A DNA stretch of 64,000 bases from assembly GCF_008271295.1 (NCBI RefSeq), contig NZ_VTOY01000002.1, positions 124,001 to 188,000 of the forward strand, read 5' to 3'. Shown here piece after piece: positions 25,289 to 33,019 of this stretch. The DNA is from Pseudoselenomonas ruminis. Lineage in GTDB: Bacteria; Bacillota; Negativicutes; Selenomonadales; Selenomonadaceae. The first letter of the stretch is position 1, and every line of letters begins with the position of its first letter. The translations under genes were made by a program, and so were the position numbers. Below the pieces are notes generated by a model, which ran no database searches, was not told the DNA's origin, and saw nothing but the letters and a program-made list of their open reading frames with translations.

Positions 25289-26170
25289 TTAAGCATTTTT
25301 TGCAAGCTTTGTGAATTCATCCGCGAGCTTCGCAAACTCCTCGAGCGAGAGCGTCTCACCGCGGCGTGTCATTTCAATGCCAGCGGCCTCCATCGCATCG
25401 CGGACCTGCTCCTTCGGGAAACCGCCTCCCTTCAAGGCATTCGAAAGAGTTTTGCGGCGCTGGCCAAAGGCTGCCTTTACCACCCGGAAGAACATCTTCT
25501 CGTCCATGACGTCAACGGCTGGCGTTTCACGAACCTTGCAGGCGATGACGACGCTGTCGACTTCCGGCGCGGGGATAAAGGAACGCGGTGGAACGTCGAG
25601 GACAATTTCCGGTTCCGTATAATACTGGACGGCTACCGACAGGGCACCATAGGTACGGGACCCCGGCTTAGCAATCATGCGCTCGGCAACTTCCTTCTGC
25701 ACCATCGTGACCATGCGCGTAATCGGCAGGTGACGCTCCAAAAGCGCCATGAGAATCGGCGTCGTGATATAGTACGGCAGGTTAGCCGCTACCTTGAACG
25801 GCCCTTCCCCCATGATTTCTGGAATGTTTACCTTGAGAATATCCCCCGGCACAATCGTGACATTGTCATAAGCCTTGAGCGTCTCAGCGAGCACCGCTGG
25901 CAGTTTCTTGTCGAGCTCGACCGCCGTTACCTCAGCGCCCGCCTCGGCGAGGCCCTGGGTCAGCGTGCCAATACCCGGGCCGATTTCCAGCACGCGTTCG
26001 CCCAGCTGAATCTCGGCGGCATCGACGATGCCCTGCACGATGCTTGCATCAATCAGGAAGTTCTGGCCGAGTTTCTTGCTCATACGCAGGCCGAAAGCTT
26101 TCAAAATATGATTGGTTACGGAACGGCTGGCAATTTTCGGCTGTAAAATTTCTTCATCCTGGTGGTTCAT
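25289..26170 (-). CDS. rsmA: 16S rRNA (adenine1518-N6/adenine1519-N6) dimethyltransferase
   Basis: KsgA/RsmA dimethylates two adenines in helix 45 of 16S rRNA using SAM. The 293-residue protein has the SAM-binding start GQNFLIDASIVQ, VLEIGPGIGTLTQGLAEAG, VELDKKLP, and the catalytic motif NLPYYITTP, with SFIPAPEVDSVV later. Its start overlaps the rnmV stop by 4 bases (ATGA), indicating translational coupling. RNase M5 followed by RsmA is a conserved Firmicute pair for rRNA maturation. Confidence 0.98.
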   Translation of the reverse strand: MNHQDEEILQPKIASRSVTNHILKAFGLRMSKKLGQNFLIDASIVQGIVDAAEIQLGERVLEIGPGIGTLTQGLAEAGAEVTAVELDKKLPAVLAETLKAYDNVTIVPGDILKVNIPEIMGEGPFKVAANLPYYITTPILMALLERHLPITRMVTMVQKEVAERMIAKPGSRTYGALSVAVQYYTEPEIVLDVPPRSFIPAPEVDSVVIACKVRETPAVDVMDEKMFFRVVKAAFGQRRKTLSNALKGGGFPKEQVRDAMEAAGIEMTRRGETLSLEEFAKLADEFTKLAKNA

Positions 26171-26712
26171 ACTTCCTCCTTATCAAGCTGCGCCACTGCA
26201 GCGTCAAATTCTTCTCTCGTTACTCCATAGTGATTGAGCCGCTTCAAAAATGTCTTGGCATTGGCAAAGCCAAGGCCGAGGATAGCGCCCAAACGGGCAC
26301 GGCGGCGGCTGGCACTCTCAGCCCCCGACAGGTCGTTCATGATGAGGTCGGCTCCCGTAAAATTCTTCGTCGGTTCCCAGTCCAGTGTACGGACTTTCTC
26401 GAGCGCCTTGCGGATCGCATCGGGCTTGGCCTGTTCGATGCCGATATCGTCGTTATCCGTAGCATCTTCTACCGGCACAAAGGCGTGCTTGGCATTCGGA
26501 AAGCGGCGCGAAAGATACAGACGGATGCGCTCGCCCGCCGAATCCGGGTCAGTCATGATGATGATGCCGCGTTTCTTGTAGGCCTGCTCGATATTCTTGA
26601 GGGCCTGGGGCTTCAGGTTAAACCCCTCGGTGATGATGCAGTCGGCCTCGACGGCCTTGTCGATGGCTACAACGTCCATCTTGCCCTCGACGACTAATAC
26701 TTCTTTTATCAT
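26167..26712 (-). CDS. rnmV: Ribonuclease M5
   Basis: A TOPRIM-domain nuclease that performs the final cuts of 5S rRNA precursor in Firmicutes. The 181-residue protein shows the TOPRIM Glu in VVEGKMDVVAID and the acidic pair in MTDPDSAGERIR, followed by a C-terminal domain with GADLIMNDLSGAESASRRRARLG. It is coupled to rsmA by a 4-base overlap and lies 25 bases after tmk. Confidence 0.97.
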   Translation of the reverse strand: MIKEVLVVEGKMDVVAIDKAVEADCIITEGFNLKPQALKNIEQAYKKRGIIIMTDPDSAGERIRLYLSRRFPNAKHAFVPVEDATDNDDIGIEQAKPDAIRKALEKVRTLDWEPTKNFTGADLIMNDLSGAESASRRRARLGAILGLGFANAKTFLKRLNHYGVTREEFDAAVAQLDKEEV

Positions 26713-26737
26713 AAAAAACTCCTCATATCCTTACGGT

Positions 26738-27418
26738 TTAAAGCACGGACTTGACGGCCTCATATACTTCGTCATGGATGGCCGCAATGCTGCGCGGCTC
26801 CCCGCCCTCACTGCAGATGACTTTTGACCAGTCATATTTGGCCGCGAGCTCCAGATAGGCCGCATGACAGCGGTGCAGATAGTCCGTATCCTTTTCGTGA
26901 ATGTCTTTTTCCGTTCCCGTTGCCTGCGCGCGGGCCGCAATGAGCTTGTCGGCAACTTCTGGCGCCATATCGAGGAATACGACTTTATCGGGGACAGGCA
27001 GACCGATTTTCACGAACTCGAAATCCCAGAGCCAGTCGAGAAATTCCTCGCGCTCCTTGGCGTCGGTGAGCTTTACAGCCTGATGAACCATGTTGCTCGT
27101 CGTATAGCGGTCGGCCAGAATGATGTCGCCGTTATCGTAGAATTCTTTCCACTTCATGCGGAACGACGCATAGCGGTCGACGGCAAAAAACGTCGAGGCC
27201 GCAAAGGCGTTAACGTCCTCGGCGTGGCCGCCGAAGTCGCCGCGCAGATACATGCGCACGAGCATCGACGAATCGGCCGCATAGTCGGGGAACTCGATGC
27301 GGTGCACGCGGTAGCCATCGCGGACCAGATGGTCATAAAGCGCCTTGGTCTGCGTAGCCTTGCCCGAGCCATCGCCAGCTTCGATGATGATGAGTTTTCC
27401 TTTGTTCTCGTTATTCAT
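26738..27418 (-). CDS. tmk: Thymidylate kinase
   Basis: Phosphorylates dTMP to dTDP. The P-loop reads EAGDGSGKATQT; the usual S/T after the Lys is Ala here, followed by Thr, a variant seen in a subgroup of Firmicute kinases. The DR-motif DRYTTSNMVHQ and the lid-like ARAQATGTEKDIHEKD segment support dTMP kinase over other nucleotide kinases. Length 226. It overlaps the upstream decarboxylase gene by 4 bases. Common Firmicute order has tmk next to a PLP decarboxylase, as here. Confidence 0.92.
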   Translation of the reverse strand: MNNENKGKLIIIEAGDGSGKATQTKALYDHLVRDGYRVHRIEFPDYAADSSMLVRMYLRGDFGGHAEDVNAFAASTFFAVDRYASFRMKWKEFYDNGDIILADRYTTSNMVHQAVKLTDAKEREEFLDWLWDFEFVKIGLPVPDKVVFLDMAPEVADKLIAARAQATGTEKDIHEKDTDYLHRCHAAYLELAAKYDWSKVICSEGGEPRSIAAIHDEVYEAVKSVL

Positions 27419-28896
27419 GAATCTTTCACTACTTTCAATGTGGTAAGCGCTGCATCCTGTGGCCCTACTACTTTAAGGCCAAGCTCCTGCATCGCGCGGA
27501 TATAGTCAAGACTTGACTTGTCAATCGTATCACCCGGCGCCAGGATTGGAATCCCCGGCGGATAGAACATCAGCTGTTCGGCCGCAATGCGGCCTGCCGC
27601 CTCGGCAAACGGTACCTGCTCATAGTCCGCAAAGAACGCCTCACGCGGTGTCATGCCAAGTATGGGTACAGCGGGCAGCGATACGGGAACCGAGAATTTT
27701 TCCTTGCCCGTATAGCGGGATGCCAGTTCCTTGAGCGCAGCCAAGAGTATCTCTGTCTCATGCTCCGTATCGGCATAAGAGATGATAAAGAGCAGATTGT
27801 AGGCATCGGATAGCTCGCACTGGATCTTGTACTCGTGGCGCAGGATGTGCTCGGCCTGCGGCCCGCTGATGCCAAGCGCGCGCAGGCTGACCGTGACCTT
27901 CGTGAGGTCAAGGCCAGACGCGCCCTCGCTGTGCAGGTAATCGGCGCCAAACGACCACAGACCATCAATCGCATTGATGTCCTGGCGGAGTTTTTCGGCA
28001 AGCGCTACGGCACGGCCGACTTTTTCGGCGCCTTCTTCGGCCAGCTGCAGGCGCGCGATATCGAGCGATGCCAGCAGCAGCTGGTTCGGACTTGTCGACT
28101 GCAACAGACTGGCGGCCTGACGGACACGCTCCGCACTTACGCGCTCTCCCTTTACAAGCAGCATTGAGGTCTGCGTGAGACTGCCGACAATCTTATGCGT
28201 GCTCTGCGCCGCCATATCAGCGCCGGCGTCGATGGCCTGCGGCGGCAGTACATCCGAAAATTTCAGATGCGGGCCGTGGGCTTCATCGACGAGCAGCAGC
28301 ATATCATGCGCATGCAGTTCGTCAGCAATGGCCTGCAAGTCCACCGTGACGCCGTAATACGTCGGATAGACGAGTGCCAGCGCCTTAGCCTCGGGATGCG
28401 CGGCAATGGCTTTTTGAATGTCACTTAGGCGAAGCCCCATGGCAATGCCAAGCGTCTCATCGATTTCGGGCTGGATAAAGACGGGCTTTGCCCCTGCCAG
28501 AATGATGCCGCCAATCATCGAGCGGTGCGCGTTGCGCGGCAATAGCACCGTATCGCCAGGACAAAGCGCCGCCATCAGCATCGTATGGATAGCACCACTC
28601 GTGCCGTTAATCATGAAATAGGCCGCATCGGCACCGTAAAGCTCTGCGGCTAATTCCTGCGCCTCGCAGATGCACATCGTCGGCTCATGGAGGTCATCGA
28701 GCTCCTCCATCAGCGAGACTTCTTCGCGAAGGCCCTCGGCCGTAATGAGCTTTTTGAGCAGCGGATGCGCACCGAGGCCCTGTTTATGCCCCGGCGTATG
28801 AAAAGCGAGAGCGCCGTCTCGCGCGTAGGCCTGCATGGCCTCCGCAATCGGCGCTCTTTGCTGATTTAATTGAATGGAACGATTTTTATTCATCAC
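27415..28896 (-). CDS. Orn/Lys/Arg decarboxylase-family PLP enzyme
   Basis: A fold-type I PLP enzyme, 493 residues, of the Bacillus SpeA/YaaO kind. Motifs: HTPGHKQG near residue 35, NGTSGAIHTM, the PLP-binding DEAHGPHL and the Schiff-base Lys in AQSTHKIVGSLTQTS. It would decarboxylate arginine or lysine to agmatine or cadaverine; sequence alone does not decide which. Selenomonads put cadaverine in their peptidoglycan, which makes lysine decarboxylation plausible, but this is inference. Four-base overlaps with the kinase upstream and tmk downstream indicate coupled translation. Confidence 0.88.
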   Translation of the reverse strand: MMNKNRSIQLNQQRAPIAEAMQAYARDGALAFHTPGHKQGLGAHPLLKKLITAEGLREEVSLMEELDDLHEPTMCICEAQELAAELYGADAAYFMINGTSGAIHTMLMAALCPGDTVLLPRNAHRSMIGGIILAGAKPVFIQPEIDETLGIAMGLRLSDIQKAIAAHPEAKALALVYPTYYGVTVDLQAIADELHAHDMLLLVDEAHGPHLKFSDVLPPQAIDAGADMAAQSTHKIVGSLTQTSMLLVKGERVSAERVRQAASLLQSTSPNQLLLASLDIARLQLAEEGAEKVGRAVALAEKLRQDINAIDGLWSFGADYLHSEGASGLDLTKVTVSLRALGISGPQAEHILRHEYKIQCELSDAYNLLFIISYADTEHETEILLAALKELASRYTGKEKFSVPVSLPAVPILGMTPREAFFADYEQVPFAEAAGRIAAEQLMFYPPGIPILAPGDTIDKSSLDYIRAMQELGLKVVGPQDAALTTLKVVKDS

Positions 28897-30170
28897 GATT
28901 TTTTGCCCTTGTCGGGAGTGTTGACTACTTTGACATCTTCTTTATTGGCACCGGGAAGCTTGTTGGGCACGCGCAAATGGATGCGGGTCCCCTTGCCGAT
29001 GGTTGACAGGACATTGAATTCCGCCCCGATAATCTTCGCGCGTTCTTTCATGCCCATAATGCCGAACTGGCCAACATGGTCAGTGCCATCCGCGAGGATT
29101 TCCTCCGCCGGAACATCGGGAATCTCCGGGTCTGCCTCGGCATCAAAGCCCTTGCCTTCGTCCTCAATCAGAACGGAAACCGCCTGCGGACGGTACAGCA
29201 GGCGAACGCGTGCCTTATCGGTGCCCGCGTGATGCGCGACGTTGTTAAGCGCCTCCTGCACCACCCGGAAAATAGCAATCTCAACGTGCTTCGGCAAATC
29301 ATAAGCCTTGCCATCGACGCTGAAATCGGTCGACAAGATGCCGCGGGAAGCCAGCCGTCCCACCAGCTGATTAATAGCCGGCGCCAAGCCCAAATCATCG
29401 AGCGCCATCGGGCGCATGTCGAAAATAACCTGACGCACATTGCTCAAGCAATCGCGAATCTGCTGGCGCAGTTCCTGCAGGGTCCGCTTAGCTTCCTCAG
29501 GATCATAATCGATGAGCTTTTCGGCAATCGAAGTCTGGAAGATGAGGTTCGCCAAGTCCTGGGCCGGACCATCGTGAATCTCGCGCGAGACACGATAGCG
29601 CTCTTCTTCCTGCGCCTTGATGATGCGCGCCCCGACAAACTTATCCTTCTGGACGGCTTCGATTTTCCATACCACCCCGCTGACCTGCGAGCTCAGGTAC
29701 GAAAGCACCGAACCAATCGCAAGCGCCAGATGCTCAGCCTGAACGAGCATCACCTGCAAATGGCGCAGGCGAAGTTCCAGCTTATCGCGCTGCTGGCGCA
29801 GTGCCTGCTCTTTTTCCCGCTCGACGCCCAGCTCAACCTGAACATTCTTGACGGCTTCATAGCTGGCACGAATTTTTTCTTCCGAATAGTTTTGGAAATT
29901 GCCGCTGACTACGACCAGACGCTGTTTTTCGCGCTGTTCTGTTTTCGCCAGCTCGTCCACGCGGTCGATGGTTGCGCGTGCCTGTTCCTTTAATTCCTGC
30001 AACTGCTTTTTGCTGTTTTCGACCTCGGTACGGGCCGTTTCATATATTTCAAAAATCTGCGATTTGCTATTTTCAATCGTATCGATTGTATTCGTCAGGA
30101 TGCTTTTCAGGGAACCTTCCTTGATGCCACCATTTTCATCCATCAGGGATTCATTGTTGAGGGCTGCCAT
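28893..30170 (-). CDS. DegS-like sensor histidine kinase (soluble)
   Basis: A 425-residue kinase with no membrane segment. Residues about 20-190 are a long coiled coil of the DegS sensor type. The phosphorylation box is KAQEEERYRVSREIHDGPAQDLANL (HisKA_3 class). The ATPase region has the N-box VVQEALNNVAHHAGT, IEDEGKGFD and FGIMGMKERAK. DegS normally phosphorylates the response regulator DegU; no regulator gene is present here, so the partner lies elsewhere. It is translationally coupled to the decarboxylase downstream, which is an unusual setting for degS. Confidence 0.9.
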   Translation of the reverse strand: MAALNNESLMDENGGIKEGSLKSILTNTIDTIENSKSQIFEIYETARTEVENSKKQLQELKEQARATIDRVDELAKTEQREKQRLVVVSGNFQNYSEEKIRASYEAVKNVQVELGVEREKEQALRQQRDKLELRLRHLQVMLVQAEHLALAIGSVLSYLSSQVSGVVWKIEAVQKDKFVGARIIKAQEEERYRVSREIHDGPAQDLANLIFQTSIAEKLIDYDPEEAKRTLQELRQQIRDCLSNVRQVIFDMRPMALDDLGLAPAINQLVGRLASRGILSTDFSVDGKAYDLPKHVEIAIFRVVQEALNNVAHHAGTDKARVRLLYRPQAVSVLIEDEGKGFDAEADPEIPDVPAEEILADGTDHVGQFGIMGMKERAKIIGAEFNVLSTIGKGTRIHLRVPNKLPGANKEDVKVVNTPDKGKKS

Positions 30171-30187
30171 ACTGTTCCTCCATATTT

Positions 30188-30391
30188 TTACTTCTTATGC
30201 CGCTTGTTAAACCAGCGAATTACCAGCAACCCCAAAATCGCTCCTGCCAAAATCTGCAAGTCCGACATCCTGAATAAGGAATCCGCTCCGTTTTCCTGGA
30301 CCTTTGTATAAATTGCACCAATTACCAGCAATGCCACCAGTACATTGGATATTACCTTGCCATGTTGTTTCAAGAAAGAAATACTACTCAC
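30188..30391 (-). CDS. Small membrane protein of unknown function
   Basis: Up to 67 residues: one hydrophobic segment (ISNVLVALLVIGAIY), a short polar loop, a second (LQILAGAILGLLVIRWF) and a basic tail NKRHKK. It is the first gene of the kinase-decarboxylase-tmk-rnmV-rsmA unit, 17 bases before the kinase. The start is unclear: the GTG used here is part of the ribosome site GGAGGTGA itself, while an ATT codon at 30380-30382 lies at ideal distance, giving a 64-residue form. No family recognised. Confidence 0.6.
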   Translation of the reverse strand: MSSISFLKQHGKVISNVLVALLVIGAIYTKVQENGADSLFRMSDLQILAGAILGLLVIRWFNKRHKK

Positions 30392-30431
30392 CTCCAGCTT
30401 TTATACACTTATCCCAGCATATCTTCTTTAA

Positions 30432-30459
30432 ATTGTACTATGAAAAATCGAGAAGTCAA
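30432..30459 (-). promoter_or_regulatory. Promoter of the kinase-decarboxylase-tmk-rnmV-rsmA operon
   Basis: TTGACT and TACAAT on the minus strand, 16 bases apart, about 35 bases before the small membrane protein gene. Confidence 0.6.
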
Positions 30460-30466
30460 GCGAGAC

Positions 30467-30495
30467 TTGCTTTTATGCTCAAATACCTTTAAAAT
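30467..30495 (+). promoter_or_regulatory. Promoter of the YgbA-like gene
   Basis: TTGCTT and TAAAAT with 17-base spacing. The predicted start falls at about 30502, just before the inverted repeat at 30505-30518. Confidence 0.5.
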
Positions 30496-30504
30496 AAAAG
30501 AAGT

Positions 30505-30518
30505 GTCAAAACTTTGAC
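30505..30518. promoter_or_regulatory. Inverted repeat at the YgbA promoter, possible operator
   Basis: GTCAAA-AC-TTTGAC, a perfect 6-bp palindrome around a 2-base centre, placed at the predicted transcription start. This is where a repressor would act. The binding protein is unknown. Confidence 0.4.
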
Positions 30519-30549
30519 CTATTTCAAACATACTGAAAGGTGATTCAAT

Positions 30550-31011
30550 ATGAGCATTTTTTCTCGTTTCTTGCCGACAAGAAAACCGGTGGAGATAAAG
30601 AACAATATTCCGAAAGAAAAGGCCAACATCCGCAAGACCTTCGGCATCTACTGCCATAGCCATCATAAAACTTCCGGCGATACGCTTTGCCCGAAATGCA
30701 CGGCACTGCTCGCCACGGTTATGACCAAGATGAACCGCTGCCCGTACGGTATCACCAAACCGATTTGTGACCGTTGTGACCGCACCGTCAACTGCTTCGG
30801 TTCCAAGCAGGCACAGGAATTCCTGCATGTCATGGGTTCTTCCCAGAAGCGCATGTTCCTGCGCCACCCCATCATGGCCTTCAAACACAAGCTGGCCAGC
30901 ATGGGCGTCGATTATGCCAAGTATCAGCAGGCCAAGAAAATCGACGACAAGGTCAAAGCCAAGGAAGAAGCTTCCAAGAAACGCGCCAAAGACAGAAAAG
31001 CAAAAAAATAA
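30550..31011 (+). CDS. YgbA-family (nitrous oxide-stimulated promoter family) protein
   Basis: A 153-residue cytosolic protein with the cysteine pattern of PF11756: YCHSHHKTSGDTLCPKCTALL, then CPYGITKPICDRCDRTVNCF and a basic C-terminal coiled tail. In enterobacteria the family is controlled by NsrR and helps recovery from nitric oxide. The Cys/His spacing suggests a metal or Fe-S site. Here it is a single gene with its own promoter, a palindrome at the start of transcription and a terminator. A role in nitrosative stress is inferred from the family. Confidence 0.88.
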   Translation: MSIFSRFLPTRKPVEIKNNIPKEKANIRKTFGIYCHSHHKTSGDTLCPKCTALLATVMTKMNRCPYGITKPICDRCDRTVNCFGSKQAQEFLHVMGSSQKRMFLRHPIMAFKHKLASMGVDYAKYQQAKKIDDKVKAKEEASKKRAKDRKAKK

Positions 31012-31027
31012 ACAACTGAAATACAGT

Positions 31028-31060
31028 GCCACGTTGACATATTGTCAGCGTGGCGTTTTA
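31028..31060 (+). terminator. Terminator of the YgbA-like gene
   Basis: An 11-bp stem GCCACGTTGAC / GTCAGCGTGGC with one wobble pair, a 5-base loop and GTTTTAT, 16 bases after the stop. Confidence 0.82.
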
Positions 31061-31118
31061 TATAAATTGCAGTTTGTGGGGGAGCGTGGCTGGGTTCGAA
31101 ACAGCTCTTCGGCGTCGA

Positions 31119-31301
31119 GGGACACAGTACCAACGCTTCACCGGTGACAACCCGCTACAAGAAATTTTTGCCTTTTAATTAAGAGTTGGAAAACAGTTAA
31201 ACGCGCTTCGCTTGAACGAAACTGCTTTTCCAACGAGAACGCCGGCAAAAATTTCTTGCTTAACGCGGAACGTCAAAGCTTCGCTTATGGTACTGTGTCC
31301 C
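31119..31301 (-). repeat. Hairpin-rich element, copy A
   Basis: Bounded by GGGACACAGTACCA and its exact complement (31288-31301). Inside are a 15-bp perfect stem CAAGAAATTTTTGCC (31158-31172 with 31244-31258) and an inner stem GTTGGAAAACAGT / ACTGCTTTTCCAAC with one bulge. Reverse-complemented, it aligns along its length with copy B. Confidence 0.82.
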
Positions 31302-31332
31302 CCGCCGCCTGGGATAGTGCCGACACGAAGCT

Positions 31333-31407
31333 GCCTTCCCCTCTGGGGGCGTCAACGGGATGCCAGTGGCATCCCCGAGAGGTGGGCGCGAAGCGCTCGG
31401 ATGAGGT
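31333..31407 (-). repeat. REP-like unit inside the palindrome, minus orientation
   Basis: GCCTTCCCCTCTGGGGG, an extra hairpin GGGATGCCAGTGGCATCCC, GCGCGAAGCGC and then GGATGAGGT. Longer than the other units because of the inserted hairpin. Confidence 0.7.
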
Positions 31408-31449
31408 CATTCTGTATAACTATTGACTAAATTAATAACTAAAGTTGCT

Positions 31450-31493
31450 ACCTCGTCCGCCCCTAACGGGGCACCTTCCCCAGAGGGGAAGGC
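31450..31493 (+). repeat. REP-like unit inside the palindrome, plus orientation
   Basis: ACCTCGTCCGCC, CCTAACGGGG, CACCTTCCCC, AGAGGGGAAGGC: nearly the same as the unit at 14569-14612. Confidence 0.75.
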
Positions 31494-31526
31494 AAAAGTT
31501 CGTGTCTGTTCCATCCTCAGCCGCCG

Positions 31527-31710
31527 CTAGGGACAGTGCCATAAACGAAGCTTTGATGTTTTCCGTTAAGAACGAAATTTTTATCCTCCCCCTTCGTCGG
31601 AAAAATTCTACCGTCCAAGCGAAGCGCGTTTTGGATTTTTCCGATGCTTAATTTAGGATAAAAATTTCGTTTAGGAAAACATCTTGGCGTAGTGTTGGCA
31701 CTGTCCCTAG
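31527..31710 (+). repeat. Hairpin-rich element, copy B
   Basis: Bounded by CTAGGGACAGTGCC and its exact complement (31697-31710). It contains a 15-bp perfect stem ACGAAATTTTTATCC (31572-31586 with 31656-31670) and an inner 10-bp stem TCGGAAAAAT / ATTTTTCCGA. The stems are perfect but differ in sequence from those of copy A, with changes on both sides. Confidence 0.82.
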
Positions 31711-31772
31711 CGGCGGCGACGAGCTGCTTCGAACCAAGACTCACTAACCTATAAACTGCAATTTATACCAAA

Positions 31773-31806
31773 AGTCCGATGGCTCCCACTTGAGCCATCG
31801 GACTTC
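31773..31806 (-). terminator. Terminator of ftsW-family gene
   Basis: A 14-bp perfect stem AAGTCCGATGGCTC with its complement, a 6-base loop and a short T stretch on the minus strand, 14 bases after the stop codon. Confidence 0.85.
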
Positions 31807-31819
31807 ATTTCATTGATAT

Positions 31820-33007
31820 TTATTTTACTAAATGCAGGGAAGGACGTTTTTCTTCGTCTTTTTTCCCCGCCTCAATGTCGGATTGCTTCGTTGCGAACTT
31901 TGGCTGCGGCTTGTGCCCGTGGTCGCAGATGTTTAGCAGGATTCCCATGGCTATCATGGTGACGAGCAATGACGAACCGCCATAACTGATAAAGGGAAGC
32001 GGTACGCCGACGACGGCAAACATGCCGCCGACCATGGCCATATTCGCCAAGGCCTGCCCCAGGATGAGCAGCATGATACCTGTGGCCAGAATCTGTCCAA
32101 ATTCATCCTCGGCCCGGTTTGCGATGCGGACGCAGAAGAAAATCATCAACGCGAAGAGCAGGAAGACCATCAAGGCACCAACATAGCCGTGCTCCTGACA
32201 GAAAATCGCAAAAGCGAAATCGGTATGCGCCTCAGGCAGGTACTCGTATTTGCTGACGCCATCGCCAAGCCCCATGCCCCAAAAGCCGCCCGATCCAATA
32301 GTCGAAAGCGACTGAACGGTCTGATAGCCAATGCCCTGTGCATCAGACCAAGGGTCAAGCATGATTTTGATTCGGTTCAGACGATACGGCTGCAGGAAAA
32401 TCAAACCGATGACACCAGCCAGAACGAAAGAGCCCAAGCGGACGATTTTCATGATATTCATACCAGCCACAACCGCCATGATGAGCGGCACGCCACAAAT
32501 AATCGCCGCCGTTCCAAGGTCCGGTTCCATCTCGGTAAGACCTGCCATAATCACGATGATACCATATTGCAGGTTGAGGACGGATATCTCCCGGCCCCGT
32601 TTTATCTGACTGGCCAGAACAGCCGCGGCCAGCATCAAACTCAAGAGCTTGGCAAACTCCGCCGGCTGGAACGCGATGGCGCCAACGCCAAGCCAGCGCT
32701 TAGCACCATTGACGCTGTTGCCTACGAGCAAAACAGCCACCAATGACAGCATCATCACCATCAGCAGCACCGGCATCCAGTTGCGCCAGCGCCGGTAATT
32801 GATTCGCCGGCAAATGCAAAAGGCTATCAGCCCAACGAACAGCCAAATGGTATGGCGAATCAGAAAATGGTACGGCGTCTCATAATCGATTGTCGACAGA
32901 ACGAAACTAGAACTAAAAACATTAATCGTCCCCAAAACCAGGAGGATAATCATGATGACGATGATGGGTTCTGCATCATTGCTCCACAAGGTCTTCCTTA
33001 TCCGCAT
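31820..33007 (-). CDS. ftsW: FtsW/RodA/SpoVE-family peptidoglycan polymerase
   Basis: A SEDS-family glycosyltransferase that polymerises lipid II at the division septum (FtsW) or side wall (RodA). The 395-residue protein has about ten membrane segments and the family motifs NGAKRWLGVGAIAFQPAEFAKL, EMEPDLGTAA with the catalytic acidic residue, LSTIGSGGFWGMGLGDG, LPEAHTDFAFA and PFISYGGSSL. The last favours FtsW/SpoVE, but the two types are hard to separate by eye, and no mur or fts genes are adjacent. It follows trmB by 12 bases. Confidence 0.88.
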   Translation of the reverse strand: MRIRKTLWSNDAEPIIVIMIILLVLGTINVFSSSFVLSTIDYETPYHFLIRHTIWLFVGLIAFCICRRINYRRWRNWMPVLLMVMMLSLVAVLLVGNSVNGAKRWLGVGAIAFQPAEFAKLLSLMLAAAVLASQIKRGREISVLNLQYGIIVIMAGLTEMEPDLGTAAIICGVPLIMAVVAGMNIMKIVRLGSFVLAGVIGLIFLQPYRLNRIKIMLDPWSDAQGIGYQTVQSLSTIGSGGFWGMGLGDGVSKYEYLPEAHTDFAFAIFCQEHGYVGALMVFLLFALMIFFCVRIANRAEDEFGQILATGIMLLILGQALANMAMVGGMFAVVGVPLPFISYGGSSLLVTMIAMGILLNICDHGHKPQPKFATKQSDIEAGKKDEEKRPSLHLVK

Positions 33008-33019
33008 GATATTGCCCCC

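Larger units (their letters stand above)
31061..31767. repeat. Nested 0.7-kb inverted repeat with no gene
   Basis: The ends are a 15-bp perfect inverted repeat (TATAAATTGCAGTTT at 31061-31075 and its complement at 31753-31767). The two arms (about 31061-31328 and 31499-31767) are imperfect reverse complements over most of their length, for example TGGGTTCGAAACAGCTC on the left and GAGCTGCTTCGAACCA on the right. Each arm holds one copy of a 183-bp hairpin-rich element. The middle holds two REP-like units, themselves inverted. No open frame with a ribosome site or family resemblance is found. It could be a non-autonomous mobile element, an inverted duplication or a structured RNA locus. Confidence 0.85.

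Noticed and set aside
14569-31493. Repeats considered as a CRISPR array
   Set aside because: Units are palindromic, unevenly spaced by kilobases, lie in both orientations and have no cas genes nearby.
31517-31744. 75-codon open frame inside the 31-kb palindrome
   Set aside because: It runs through copy B of the hairpin element, has no ribosome site, and the paired copy A does not preserve it. The stem pairing explains the sequence better than coding.
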